A DNA stretch of 64,000 nucleotides from Apoderus coryli (lineage: Eukaryota; Arthropoda; Insecta; Coleoptera; Attelabidae), in NCBI GenBank assembly GCA_911728435.2, contig OU452210.1, positions 8,928,001-8,992,000 on the forward strand, read 5' to 3'. Below are positions 49,248 to 60,869 of the stretch, piece by piece; position 1 is the stretch's first letter; every line of letters starts with the position of its first letter. The notes below the pieces were generated by a model. The model worked only from the letters and a program-made list of their open reading frames with translations, was not told the DNA's origin and made no database searches. The position numbers were made by a program, and so were the translations under genes.

Positions 49248-49274
49248 ATGCCGTTCTACTACCATGGAGGATGA
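49248..49274 (+). promoter_or_regulatory. overlapping upstream ORF, 8 codons
   Basis: An upstream ATG in weak context (aaaATGc) opens M-P-F-Y-Y-H-G-G and stops at 49272-49274, overlapping the main start codon at 49264 in another frame. The main start is in strong context (accATGg). Ribosomes that use the first ATG would bypass the main start, so this could dampen translation; leaky scanning would be needed. Confidence 0.5.
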
Positions 49275-50994
49275 GAAAATCCAACCCATGTGGATATCTG
49301 GACTGATCACATTACTAATGTTGGCATTTAATGGAGTCGATGGAATTATTTGTCCAGCAGGCTGTAAATGTGAAAATGACATACTAAAAGCTAATTGTTC
49401 TGGTGCAAACATTGAATTTGTACCAATACAACTTAATCCTGAAATAGTCGCATTAGATCTATCCCGCAATCGTATTAATCATTTACATTATACGTTTTCG
49501 TTCTATGAGAAATTGTTAATGTTAGATTTGTCGATAAATAGGATTAATTCGTTGGGTAGTGGTAATTTTAAAAGTCAAAAAATGTTAAAACATTTAAATG
49601 TAAGTAATAATGTTATTGAAGTTTTATCAAAAGAATCTCTTGATGGATTATTGGCATGTACACACTTAGATTTAAGCAATAATAAGTTTAAAAAAATTGC
49701 TCCAGAAGCATTTCAACATATGAAATCACTTAAAGTACTTCGACTAAATGCAAATGAACTAGATTATTTCGAAGATGGACTGTTTAAATTAATGACAAGT
49801 CTAGAAGAATTACATTTAGACGATAACTTATTTCTCGAAATACCTAGTACCTTGTCGGATTTAAGCCATTTACAGTATTTGTCTTTGTCTAGAAATTTAA
49901 TTGAAATTTTGGAAGACGAAAAAGTGCCAAATCTACCTGAACTTCGTACGCTTGTGTTGGTCCAAAACATTCTATTCGATATACAAATGTCCGCTTTCAC
50001 CAACTTGCCAGAGTTGGACCATCTTGATTTAAGTGACAATAATCTGACAATGTTACCAACAACTCAACTGGCTAAACTATCTAGACTTACCAACCTAAAA
50101 CTTAGTGGTAATTCGTTTGAATCGTTACCGCCTGTTGCGTTTCGTGGGTTATTCCATTTAAAATATCTCTCACTAAATCGACTAGAATATATTTCATTTA
50201 TCGATTCCCGGGCTTTTGTTGATAATATAAATCTTGAAAAAATCAGTATGGATTATAATGTGAAAATTAGAAAGCTTCCATCGAGATTATTTCACGGTAA
50301 TCCCAATTTATCATTCATATCTGTAAGATATAATTCTATAACAGCTTTAGGAGCAAGCCATTTTCCATTAGATCAATTGAATGAATTAAGAGTGGGAGGT
50401 AATCCATTAGAATGTAATTGTTCCATGGGGTGGTTATGGCATCTATTGCAGGAGAGCGATGCTAAATACAAAGATGATTCCATTGTAAACCGCGATAAAC
50501 GAGAAATTCAACAGCCACAACAAAGAGTAAAAAATCCTGCAGTTCTCAAGTTAGATACCAAATATGTAGTTTGCAGTAAACCCGAAGAGTTACACGGAAT
50601 AAAGTTAGTTGAAGCTAGTAAACGGCAGATGGATTGCTCTATAGGTTGGATAGCAATTATCTCAGTTTCACTGACTCTTATATTTATAGCGGGAGTTATT
50701 AGCGGCGTATTATTTTGGATACCTCGACGAAACGCAAAAGGGAAAAATAACACCACAAAAACATTACATAAATCAATTAAGCATAACGGTAATACTCTAC
50801 CGCCATGTCCCCAAGCCAAATCACTACAATACAATGTGGGCACTGTGGAAAGATATATTATTCCTACCCCTATGCTAGTACAAAATAGATCTGTACCACT
50901 ATGGGACTCTTATAGCCATCATTATAATGGTAATATGAACATATATGAACAGATTAATGATACTAGAGAAAGACCCCACATCGTTTATGTTTAA
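49264..50994 (+). CDS. LRR single-pass membrane protein, tartan/capricious-like, 576 residues
   Basis: A cell-surface adhesion or recognition protein by family. A signal peptide spans about residues 8-28, then LRRNT with C30, C34, C36 and C45. About a dozen leucine-rich repeats follow (L-x-x-L-x-L-S-x-N-x-I type) to about residue 375, then LRRCT starting N-P-L-E-C-N-C (C384, C386) with partners near C437 and C457. The LRRCT has a long charged insertion. One hydrophobic membrane segment lies at about 459-486, then a basic stop-transfer stretch (R-R-N-A-K-G-K). The tail is about 90 residues, tyrosine-rich, and ends R-P-H-I-V-Y-V. Domain order, coding in one exon, and the short tail ending in I-V-Y-V recall insect tartan/capricious. 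That identity is from memory of the family and not certain; other insect LRR receptors share the layout. The M1 context is accATGg. It is intact, with no frameshift. Confidence 0.9.
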   Translation: MEDEKIQPMWISGLITLLMLAFNGVDGIICPAGCKCENDILKANCSGANIEFVPIQLNPEIVALDLSRNRINHLHYTFSFYEKLLMLDLSINRINSLGSGNFKSQKMLKHLNVSNNVIEVLSKESLDGLLACTHLDLSNNKFKKIAPEAFQHMKSLKVLRLNANELDYFEDGLFKLMTSLEELHLDDNLFLEIPSTLSDLSHLQYLSLSRNLIEILEDEKVPNLPELRTLVLVQNILFDIQMSAFTNLPELDHLDLSDNNLTMLPTTQLAKLSRLTNLKLSGNSFESLPPVAFRGLFHLKYLSLNRLEYISFIDSRAFVDNINLEKISMDYNVKIRKLPSRLFHGNPNLSFISVRYNSITALGASHFPLDQLNELRVGGNPLECNCSMGWLWHLLQESDAKYKDDSIVNRDKREIQQPQQRVKNPAVLKLDTKYVVCSKPEELHGIKLVEASKRQMDCSIGWIAIISVSLTLIFIAGVISGVLFWIPRRNAKGKNNTTKTLHKSIKHNGNTLPPCPQAKSLQYNVGTVERYIIPTPMLVQNRSVPLWDSYSHHYNGNMNIYEQINDTRERPHIVYV

Positions 50995-51132
50995 TTTATG
51001 TTACTTTATTCTTTCGACGTTGTATTATTTCCCAATTTGATTATTAACTGAACATTTTCATGTACTACCAGCTTGTTCTATTAGAATTTTATTATCATGA
51101 TGATGAAATACCATAATAATAATAGTAATAAA

Positions 51133-51439
51133 GAGTCTTTATCTTTCAACTCAAATCAAAATTATAAAAGTTTTAGCCAACGGTGACGAGGTCTAGCTTA
51201 TCGGCTATTTTGTCTAACCACCAAAGCAATTAAAAAATTCAACAGAAATAATATTTGGTACAAAATACACTCATTACCTTTGGTAATAGAATTATTATTA
51301 TTATTATTATGTCAAAATTTCGAAAAATGTCTCCTTATGAAATTATGACCATTTTGCATATTGAAATTAGACAAATCTTTCACTTGGAATTAATAATTTA
51401 AATCTGGCCATCCTTGATAAAAACAGATTCATGCAAATC
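51133..51439. other. no gene seen
   Basis: AT-rich sequence between the LRR 3' end and a transposase relic; (ATT)n at about 51290. Confidence 0.35.
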
Positions 51440-51770
51440 TGCATCCTTATCATATAAAGCCGATTCAAGAATTGTCCTGGGGATACTGAGTTGCGCTTAT
51501 GATGTAGATTTTTTTTAAATTGCCTGGACGCAAATGAAGACATTTTTAAACAAGTACTGTAGAGTGATGAAGCCCATTTTAGAGAATCACATAAGCACCA
51601 AATTGGAGAATCACATAAGCAAGCACGCTGGAGCTTAAATGTGTGGCTTTGTCTATTGGGAAATAGGATAATAGAACCACAGTTTCTACCTAGGATACCA
51701 CACGCCGAAAACTATGCCAATTTTTGCGATAACAGATTACCAACTCTTCTGGAAGAAGTTCCAAGTTTTC
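51440..51770 (+). pseudogene. mariner-type transposase central-region remnant
   Basis: Reads L-H-P-Y-H-I-K-P-I-Q-E-L-S and, in the next frame, D-T-E-L-R-L, then S-D-E-A-H-F-R-E-S with the first catalytic aspartate. L-N-V-W-L-C-L-L-G-N-R-I-I-E-P follows, then E-N-Y-A-N-F-C-D-N-R-L-P-T-L-L-E-E-V-P. This order is that of the central region of insect DDxD transposases. 'Agaatcacataagca' is repeated, indicating a small internal duplication. The frame is lost at about 51770, exactly where the fold-back repeat begins. The second and third catalytic positions are missing. Confidence 0.6.
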
Positions 51771-52900
51771 GACCTCAAAACCCCCGGATCAGTGTTAAAT
51801 TCTACTAAAACCGCTAAACGTTCTCACTTTTTTCATATTTTTTCACTTTTGACCACCAAGTACTAATGTTACAGCGAACGTTGTTATATATGATGTTGAA
51901 GTAAACAAAATTTCCAGAAAAATAAATTCATTTGGTCTTTGTAGGTGAAATAATTTCTAAGATACAGCAATTTAAACTTTTGCAAAGTTTCCTAAAAAAG
52001 AAAATTTTAGTTTTTTTCAGTGTTTGTTAATATTGTCTACTAAGGACTCATTTAATGACAAAAGCTATCATACATAATATTAAGAAGGATTAAATTTCCA
52101 ACAAAACGACATTCATTTGGTTTATTTAGAGCTAACAGTTCCTGAGATAGAGCTGTTCATAGTTGATGCATAAATACCTACTGTATGAAAATTTACAACT
52201 TAATAATTAAATTCGTTATATGATTCCCTTTCAAACATTTTATTGGGGCTGGATACGAAGTACACAAGGCCTCATTCCGCAACTGCTAAACATGACGAGC
52301 CTGCAAAAAGTTGTACCAACAATTACTGTTGTAGAAAAGCAGGCTGTTTGCAGTAGCAGTTAATCTTGTGAAAACATACTAGACCTTATATTTGATGACA
52401 TTGGATGATCCACCATCAGAGGACGATTTCGACTTGCCTGATCCGATCGATGAATAAATGCTAACGAAGCAAACTTTATTTGCTTACTGACCTCATCAAC
52501 TTTGTACAGCTGTATCTCTAGAACTATTAGGTCTAAAAACAAATTAGTATCCTGTTGTTGGAAAATTAGTCCTTCTTAATATTATCTTTGGTAAGTTTTG
52601 CCGTTAAATGGGTCCTTACTGATCAATATTGACCCATACTGAAAAAACTTTAAAATTTTCTTTTTTTTTTGAAATTTTGCAGAAATTCAAATTGCTGTAT
52701 CTTAGAAACTGTTTCATCTAAAGAGACGAAATTAATCTCGTTGTTTCGTAAATTTTGTTTGCTTTAAAAGTGTATATAACGACTTTTGCCGTCACATTAG
52801 TCTTTGGTGGTCAAAATTGACAAAAAGTGGAAAAATGGTGAAAATTTAGCGGTTTTAGTAATATTTAACATTGATCCGTAAAGCTTTCGAGGTCGTAAAC
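51762..52900. mobile_element. degenerate fold-back element, about 400-bp inverted arms
   Basis: The left arm (about 51762-52175) and right arm (about 52500-52900) are imperfect inverted copies. Shared words include 'actaaaaccgctaaa', 'tttgaccaccaa', 'ctaagatacagcaattt', 'aagaaaattttaaagtt'-type runs and 'aatattaagaagga'. The arms differ by many substitutions and short indels, so the structure is old. The loop, about 320 bp, is unique. There is no coding capacity. Confidence 0.75.
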
Positions 52901-55900
52901 TGGGATTTGTCATATCTCTGCAACTCCATCTCCGATTTAAGTCTACTTAAGCTCATCTAAAATGCAAACACATCTTCATTAATGTTTACAAACTGTCTGT
53001 GTGGCGTTCAATTTCGAAGAAACTGATTTAGCCCATTTCTTTAAAAAATAATGAAAATAGTGCATATTATACACAGTGGGTATATCCAGGGCTAAACGAG
53101 AGAAATTTTGAATTAATACGAATAAATTTATCCGTCACACAGGAGCTTTTATTCTTCGACGCATAGACCAATTTTTAAAAATGTGATCCTCGGCAATAGC
53201 TCTACAAAACCATTATTGGGTGCGTGATTAACGACTTTTATAATAGTATGACTGTGTTTTTGAGGGTGAGGCGCTTACCCTGACGAGCCGCTACTGTTTA
53301 TACAGGGTGTATCAAATATCAGCGTAAATCCCTGAAAAAACCATGAGGTTGTTTATTTTTATGTCTAAAATTGACTAAAGAAATTCTGATAGAACATGTA
53401 TATAGATTCAATTTAATCAACATATAGTGTGACGAAAATCAAAAATTGTTTTACAAAATCGTCATCAAGACTCGAACTATTGGGGTTGGCTGAATACATT
53501 TTGCATTCAATTCTATTAGCAATGATTCATAAAGATGACAAATTCCACTTTAAAGTTTAGGTAACTTCAAATTCAATTCAAATTGCTCACAAACCCTTAA
53601 ACCAATTTAGGCTAAAAAATTGAAATAAAAACTAAAAAAATCAATTTTCTATCACTTGTAGTAAATAAAAATGTATGTAAAATTAAAGAATAAGTCTTAA
53701 AATTGTATTTCCGTGTAACAATGAGTAGAAAGCAATAATTTATACACTGAGATTGCATTGCTTCCGGAGATGCTGAGAAAACTAAATATGTTTATGTAGT
53801 AAAACAAACCACAGGCACATAATATAAAATAATGAGCTATGCTAAATATTGAAATAGTATTTTTGCGCAACTACAATCGATATTAAAAAATATATGGCTC
53901 TCACACATTATTTATTTTATTTGAAACACAATTTGGTGTGGAATTTTCTTACCGAATACCACTCGAGGTTAAATTAAACCCGGAAATTTCTTTTCGCTCA
54001 TGAATATTTTTAGAAAATTATACCTAATTTCAAAATATTCATGAGCTCAAAAATATACTCGGAAATAATTTAACTTCTTGTTGAAATTTCAGTTTAAAAT
54101 GTGAAACTGTCTACTTTCTATAATAATAAATAATCGACACGCTGAATATCAAATATAACATTATTCACATTCAAAAATTGCCCTAGGGTTTGTGAGAAAA
54201 CTAACTTTGAATATGTGACAAATTGTTGGTGGTGTGCTATGCTAATTGTTACTAATCCAATTTCAAAAAATTCTCAAGATAAATGCACCTAAGCAAAACT
54301 TGAAAAGTTATAGAATTAGCCCAGGCCCAGCATATAACAATAGAACTGCAAGATTATTTTATTATATTTGGTCACACTATAATATAAAGATGAACCATAA
54401 TTAATTATTATAAAAGACTGAGGTGAAATTATGTAACAGTTATTATTGAATTTCTTATATACGAAATTTTAGATTATTAATGCAGTTTTTGTTTTTAATT
54501 TAATAATAATAATAATTGTAAATATAAAAATTCTGTTCTTAAAATAGCTATTAATATCCAGTATCGTTCCAAGTTACCAGAAGAACATTGAGTTAACAAG
54601 TTTACAGGAATAGTAATACTTTGAAGTATTTAAAGATTAATTAACAATATTATGTGTTAATGTTAACTTAATTATTTGAAAGTCGTTATTTAATAGCTCA
54701 TCCTGTAAAGAACTACTGATAAATACTTCAAAGTTCAAAGTAAGTAAAAATATATTTTATAGTTGTATAAATAAATTTAAAATACATGTATATTACCTAT
54801 ATGTTTTATATTTCATAAAATGCTTTAGAAATGTATGGTCTATAATATTTTTTATGTACATTACAAGAAAATTCATCTTCCATTAAAAGTACTTAATTAA
54901 TTTTATTGTTGAGGTTAAGACGGAAATGGCATATCGTTCAGGTCAAACAAAAAGCTTGTATTGTTTACGATTATCGAGAGCATACCAGCGGAAAAATTAT
55001 TTGGTATAGGTACTACTACTAACTAATTAGATTAGTATAGGTTAATGATTAAATGCACTTTTACATTTTTAAATAATAATAATAAATAAATTGACAGTAT
55101 TTACAGTATCTTTAAATCTACTTGCATTTTTCTTTTTTTATTATATTTCTAGTTTTATATTTTGTACTTAATATATATATTTTATTTTTTACCAATTTAT
55201 TATTATTATTTGTTCGTTTTAATAGCCCATTTTGACCTGTTTGATATTCCGAAAATTTGTATATAAAAAAGTTAACTTTATAAGGTTTTCTTTTATCCTG
55301 TAGTATATATAAGAATTTTAAATATAATAATTACCGTCCAGAGTTTATTTAACGCAAATTGTTAAGTTTTAGTTTCATTAAGTTTCAAACCTAGAAATTT
55401 TGTTATGAATTATTATATTATATTAAAAATAATTACTATATACCTACTAATAAAATTAATGAAAAGAAAATAGCCAAGCGTTAAGTCATTTCGGGTTTCA
55501 ATATATAAATTTCTTTAGCATTTTTACCGATTGTAATTACATTGTATGCAGGACCATGTATAAAATAATAATATTCAACCAATATTTACGTATTTTTCAT
55601 AGTTAAATAAGAAATATAATATGTATTTTGTTATTCAATGTGGTAAAAGAAATTTATTACCTTATTATAAATATCTCTTCTCTTTTATGCTAGAAATATT
55701 TCTCCGTATGAAAATGTCATATCTATTAACACAATAATTGATGATAAAAAAAGTATTGTTGCTATTGTCTTGTTAAGTCATCATCAATGATAGAATATCA
55801 AGCATATTTTCAAGAGAACGAGGATTGCAACTTAATAAGAATATTAAAAATACTGAAAATTGAAAAAAGCGCTCTCGTCAAAAAGACTTTTTGTAATAAG

Positions 55901-58900
55901 AATAAAATATGAACAAAAAAATTCTCTATGAAATTGTACAGGCTTATGTAAAAGATATCTATTACACATAGTATCAATACTTTTTTTCCAGCATCCCTAA
56001 TTACTATATCTACTCTTCATAAAATAATTATTTAATTTTAAATAACATATTTCCAATTTATCTAAATAATATGTTAAGATATAAACTTTTAATAAAAAAA
56101 AATTATGTACATATATTTTTAGTGATATTCAATAATATAAATAATATACCTATGGTTTCAGTAAATTCAAATATTATTTGAATTTTTTAATACAATTTAT
56201 GATCTACAGATGTACATATGTTTTAACTTATAATTTTATTATTTAATCAAAAAGTCATTAACTGTATTCTAATTATATATAATATATAACTATCTTTATA
56301 ATAAAAAGTATGTACATAAATTTTTTACTGCCTTTTATTTACTTATTTGGTAATATACCAAGTCGTGAGGAGCAGATCAACTAAAAATGTATAACCAACC
56401 ATATCTGATGATTCCTGGATCGACGAAACGGCCGGCTGGTGGGCGACAGAAAAGATTTATGTGATTCCTGGCTTTGTATTTATTTAAAAAAATTATATCA
56501 ATTTATTTAAGTTTTTATTCTACGTAAGATTTCAAGTAGATTTTCTGAGCCATGTCCCAAATTTAACAAATATTAATTAATATGTATAAATATAATTATT
56601 TTAGAGTTCGTAAAAGTAATTTTGACATAAAAACCTATATGTGTCACAAACTTAGGTATATAGGACCAATATTCTAAATCCAATTATCATTTTTGATTAT
56701 CTTCTTGCAATGAAAGTCGATGCTCTACAAATATCTTTCTTATTAAGTTCTAAACTTATTGTTATTTGCGATATTTGGGATGCGTAGATTGTCAAGAAGA
56801 TCGTAAATAATCTATCACTCTCCTCTCCGAAAATGGACTTTCGCTTACGTAATTCTCCTGTCCTAAATATTGATATACTCACAGTTTTCTAATTTTAATT
56901 CATCTAAAAGGTTTTTTAATGTACGAGTATACGAAAATACTTATACTTATTGAATTTAACTTTGGCATTTGATAGAAAGGCAGGCAATGCGAATGTGTTA
57001 TGGTTATTTCGCTTAAATAAGAAAAAAAAATCATGAAAGAACATCAAAACAAAAATTTACATACAACGAAGTAAAACGCCTGAAAAACAAAATAATTACC
57101 TTTCAAAAACATAGAACTACTTCAATCAAACTGAAAGGCAATAATAATAATAGCGTCATTATTATTGCTTCCCAAGAATATATAATTTTTTACGTTGGTG
57201 AATTCTATAAATGGTAAAATTAATTCAAAGCTCGAGTGTGTTGAATATTTACGCTAATAAAGGCTTTATATTAATATTGAAAAATAATAAGCAACCAAAA
57301 TATAGTGTAGGTAATTAATTAAAAAGTTGCGTCTTCCGGCTCCATCAGAATGCTAGGATTCTAGGATGATATCACTTCTTATGGCTTGGTAATTATATAG
57401 ATATAATGAAACATACAAAAGGCTAATACCTATACCTTTTTTCAATTTCAACTTTATTTTGGTGCATCTATCAAAAATAGTATCTAATTATTAGCAAACT
57501 TTTTGTAGGAACTCAACAATTTTTAATCAATCCCTGAACAATGATTTTATAGCGATAGTTGAGCAGAATCAAGAAACAAATTATCCATTAACAACTTCTT
57601 TGATTTTTGTGGTACTAAAATGGAACAAAGCGCATTTTTAATTTCTGGCATGACTTAAAACTTTTCCAAAATACATTTAAATGTATCCTTGTTTACACCA
57701 CGTAATACTACGTAGGAGAACAAGGACAGACACGAATGCAATCGTTATTTTGCAACATATGCGTGCGAACAAATACGAATAACATCGTAACGGCGGCGTT
57801 GTCATACCAGAAAATAACACATATTTGTTAAGTATAATTATGGGCATTACTATTTAATTGAAATACATAAACGTATTTCAAATTTAGAGATGGATATTTA
57901 TTTTATTAACGTTAAGAATCGCCAACAAATATTGTTTCATATTAACTAAAAATTTAAATATTTTAAGTAGATAGGTAATCCATATTTTTAAGCGAAATTC
58001 CTACTCCAATATAGGACTATCCAGAAAATCACTGGACCTGGGCGTTTTTTTTTCAATCTATAGTTTTAAGAGTGTGCCAATGATAAATCTATGAGAGTAT
58101 TACATAAAAGTCTCTGCTGTAGTGTTTCTCCGATTAATAACATGATGAACATATTTATATTATGTAATAATAGGTAAGTTCTTATAGTTACATAGGTAGC
58201 AGAATATATTTAACTGTTGCAGTAATATATATTACCGATTCCTAATGTTAACTAGGGGTTTGAGTGTAAATGGTGCTTAGCCTCTCTTTTGTGTATTGTG
58301 TTGTAGTAAAGTGTCACGTAATTTTGAATTACGACAGATGGTGTGTGTAAGATTCATTAAATAAATAAATTATTACCTATAAGAGATACTAGTTTGGCAA
58401 CTCTGCATTGAGAGAATAAGATTTATACATTCCGAATTCGAATTGCACGTAGTATTGTTCTTATTTCTGTGTAGACTATGCGACATGCGCCGATTTGTTT
58501 GTTATTGTTAGGTTAGTGAATAAGTGAAGTGATTTTTGTAAATAGGTATTTACGATTTACTGTAAGTACTTACATATAATTATTTAATTTAAATTAATGT
58601 AAGTAATGAATAAATAACGAATATTTTATTATGATATTTACTAAGAATAACTAAATATATTCATGGAAAAACCGTTTCATTTTAGGTTAGGTATTTGATT
58701 AAAAAATAGAAAACAGGCGCCTTATTTTGATTAAAAATAATTGTACCTACTTACTTAGTAACATTACAAAAAATACATAACTACCTAAAATTAAAATAAA
58801 GACCTTGCGTTTTGTAGGTTAAAGCTATTAATTTTCTTGTTAAGTGAATCGGTATAAGTTATAAGAAGTAAACATACCTAAGTTGGTATTAGTTAAATAA

Positions 58901-59536
58901 ATTTTATTAACAAATAATTGTTGCCTTGATAAGTAGCCAGCTACCTATTCGGTAATTGTTGTAATAATAATGTTTGTTATTAAAAATTCATAGAAAATGT
59001 TTATATTATTATCTATGATAGGTACCTTGTTATGTTTGTCATATTACGGTAAACAAATTGTTGCTAATTCTTATAATTAACGTTTATTTAATTTAAACAG
59101 TATACGTAAGTACCGAGGTTTCACATTTCAGTGATCGAAATGGTATTTTTGCTAAAGGAATTAACATTTGTAACAAAAAATCATGGGTATTGCGATTCGG
59201 CCTTTCAATGATGTGATATTCCTTGGGTTCTTTCACGACTGCTTTTTGCCATCACTTACAATAATTATAAATATTATCAACAATTGAAACCCACAAAAGT
59301 AATTGATTGACAAATGAAAACAAACTCCAAATAAACATGGAGATGCATATAGATGAGAGTGCAAAATTTCTCTATCAAATTTAAATTCCAGCAATAAATG
59401 TTGTTAATTTTATTACGAGGGTTCTCTTTTTAGTTTTCCATAGCTACGAGGGCTACTATTTAAGTTTTCTGTCTAAGTAACAACTATATATGGAAACAGT
59501 GATTACTTTTTTGACAGCTTGCGTAATAACAGTGAT
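52901..59536. other. long AT-rich stretch without supported genes
   Basis: A TATACAGGGTGTATC terminus-like word at about 53299 has no visible partner. TACGAGGGCT at about 59446 resembles a mariner terminus. Between 53.3 and 59.4 kb I recognise no transposon coding remnants, in contrast to the rest of the window. A small GC-richer islet lies at 56387-56470. Confidence 0.4.
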
Positions 59537-59714
59537 GTAACCATTTTGAAATTAGCGGAATTATGTACATTCAGAAAGAATACTAATGTTATAGCTCAGT
59601 CCGAATGAATCCCAATATGCTATTCCAAATTGTTATGGTTCGTTTCAAGTTTTACGAGCGGTTTCAAATAAAGAAGAACAAATAAAGAATATCAACTTGA
59701 ATAATATCAGAATC
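59537..59714 (+). repeat. left 178-bp terminal inverted repeat
   Basis: Pairs with 60043-60220 with two mismatches, both near the inner end. Confidence 0.9.
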
Positions 59715-60042
59715 GTCCTAGTCTTGGTTCAGTCAAGTCGTTCGTGTCAAGTGTTATCGCTTAATTGTTTTATTCTTTTTCTTTTATATTATACATATTT
59801 ATTTCTTGTTGTTATTCATTTTCTTTAATTAGTTTTAATTATTAAATTAGTTGTTTTAGCCCGAACTATGCGTTTTATTTCTAATAAAGTTTTCGATAAA
59901 TTATTGACAAAAGGGTCAACCAATCAAATATTTTCTTTTAAATAAAAGTGATCCAAGATTATAATGGTAAGTAATTTTGCATTACTTCAATACGGATTAA
60001 TAAAGCTTATTTTAGTTGTTTGTTTATTTCATATAATAATTT

Positions 60043-60220
60043 GATTCTGTTATTATTCAAGTTGATATTCTTTGTTTGTTCTTCTTTATTTGAAACCGCT
60101 CGTAAAACTTGAAACGAACCATAACAATTTGGAATAGCATATTGGGATTCATTCGGACTGAGCTATAACATTAGTATTCTTTCTGAATGTACATAATTCC
60201 GCTAATTTCAAAATGGTTAC
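60043..60220 (-). repeat. right 178-bp terminal inverted repeat
   Basis: Reverse complement of 59537-59714 with two mismatches. Confidence 0.9.
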
Positions 60221-60226
60221 AGTGAT

Positions 60227-60600
60227 ACAAGTTTGGTCCCCAAAATGCAGAACTTTCAAAAACGACCTGTATCTCAAAAAGTAAAAGGGCTAGGCCAATT
60301 CGGATTATGGCGTCTTAAAAGACTCTTTATCTAAGGCTAAATATTTTAAAAATAAAGATTTGTATCTTTTTGTTAAAGTATCTCCATCTAAACACTTAAA
60401 TTGGTAATAGTTTTTGCTCATGTTGATAAATTGAATAATATTTTCGCAGCATATGAGTCACGTTACCAGTTACTATTCTGTGTGAACTTCTTGATTTCTT
60501 TTATTAAATAATTTGTATTTTCCGTAGATGACCTGACCGTTCTTAAATTAATCATATTAAAGATACAGAAGTTATGAAATGAGTTTAACAAATCTACAGT
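60227..60600. other. no gene seen
   Basis: AT-rich sequence. Its 3' part may belong to the minus-strand LINE fragment at 60601-60650. Confidence 0.35.
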
Positions 60601-60650
60601 GTAGGTAGGAATAAAAGTGGTCCCAATATAGAGCCCTGTGGTACTCTCGA
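60601..60650 (-). pseudogene. LINE reverse transcriptase G-V-P-Q-G-S remnant
   Basis: The minus strand reads R-V-P-Q-G-S-I-L-G-P-L-L-F-L-P without a stop, the conserved palm block of a Jockey/CR1-type reverse transcriptase. Flanking sequence is too decayed to extend it with confidence. It is opposite in strand to the LINE fragment 200 bp further on. Confidence 0.5.
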
Positions 60651-60869
60651 TATTTATCTAAATCAAACTTAATAAGTTCTGCGGCTTGCTTATTAAATGC
60701 ATTATATTTTAATTTACTGTTAGCTTATAATTAATGGGACCAAAGCTTTTGGATAACCGGAAATAACTAAGGCACCGTCTCTACTCTTATGGAAAATAAT
60801 TTATTTGTATACAACATTTTAATTAATTATCAAATCTAATTCAATATGGAGGAATTTACCGTGAGGCTT

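Larger units (their letters stand above)
49237..51132 (+). other. 3'-terminal exon of the LRR gene
   Basis: The exon opens after a clear 3' splice site (a T-rich tract, then TTGTTTCAG ending at 49236). It includes the start codon, the whole coding region, and a 3' UTR with AATAAA at 51127-51132. The transcript therefore has at least one 5' UTR exon upstream that I could not locate. The 3' UTR also holds ATA/ATT runs. Confidence 0.6.
59537..60220. mobile_element. 684-bp element with 178-bp inverted repeats and 6-bp target duplication
   Basis: Arms 59537-59714 and 60043-60220 are both exactly 178 nt, and by direct comparison differ at only two positions. The ends are GTAACCATTTTG and CAAAATGGTTAC. 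The direct repeat AGTGAT flanks the element (59531-59536 and 60221-60226). The 328-bp interior has no transposase. It does hold an initiator-like TCAGTC (59729-59734) and an ATG directly followed by a 5' splice-site consensus, GTAAGT (59964-59972). It is a young non-autonomous DNA transposon. Six-bp duplications with long repeats are not those of Tc1/mariner; the superfamily is undetermined. Confidence 0.85.

Noticed and set aside
49764..50843. Minus-strand open frames inside the LRR gene
   Set aside because: Shadows of the LRR coding sequence in other frames; no independent features.
58380..58560. Possible promoter or first exon ('gttaggttag' and a donor-like site nearby)
   Set aside because: No initiator arrangement or coding continuation could be shown; such words are common in insect DNA.
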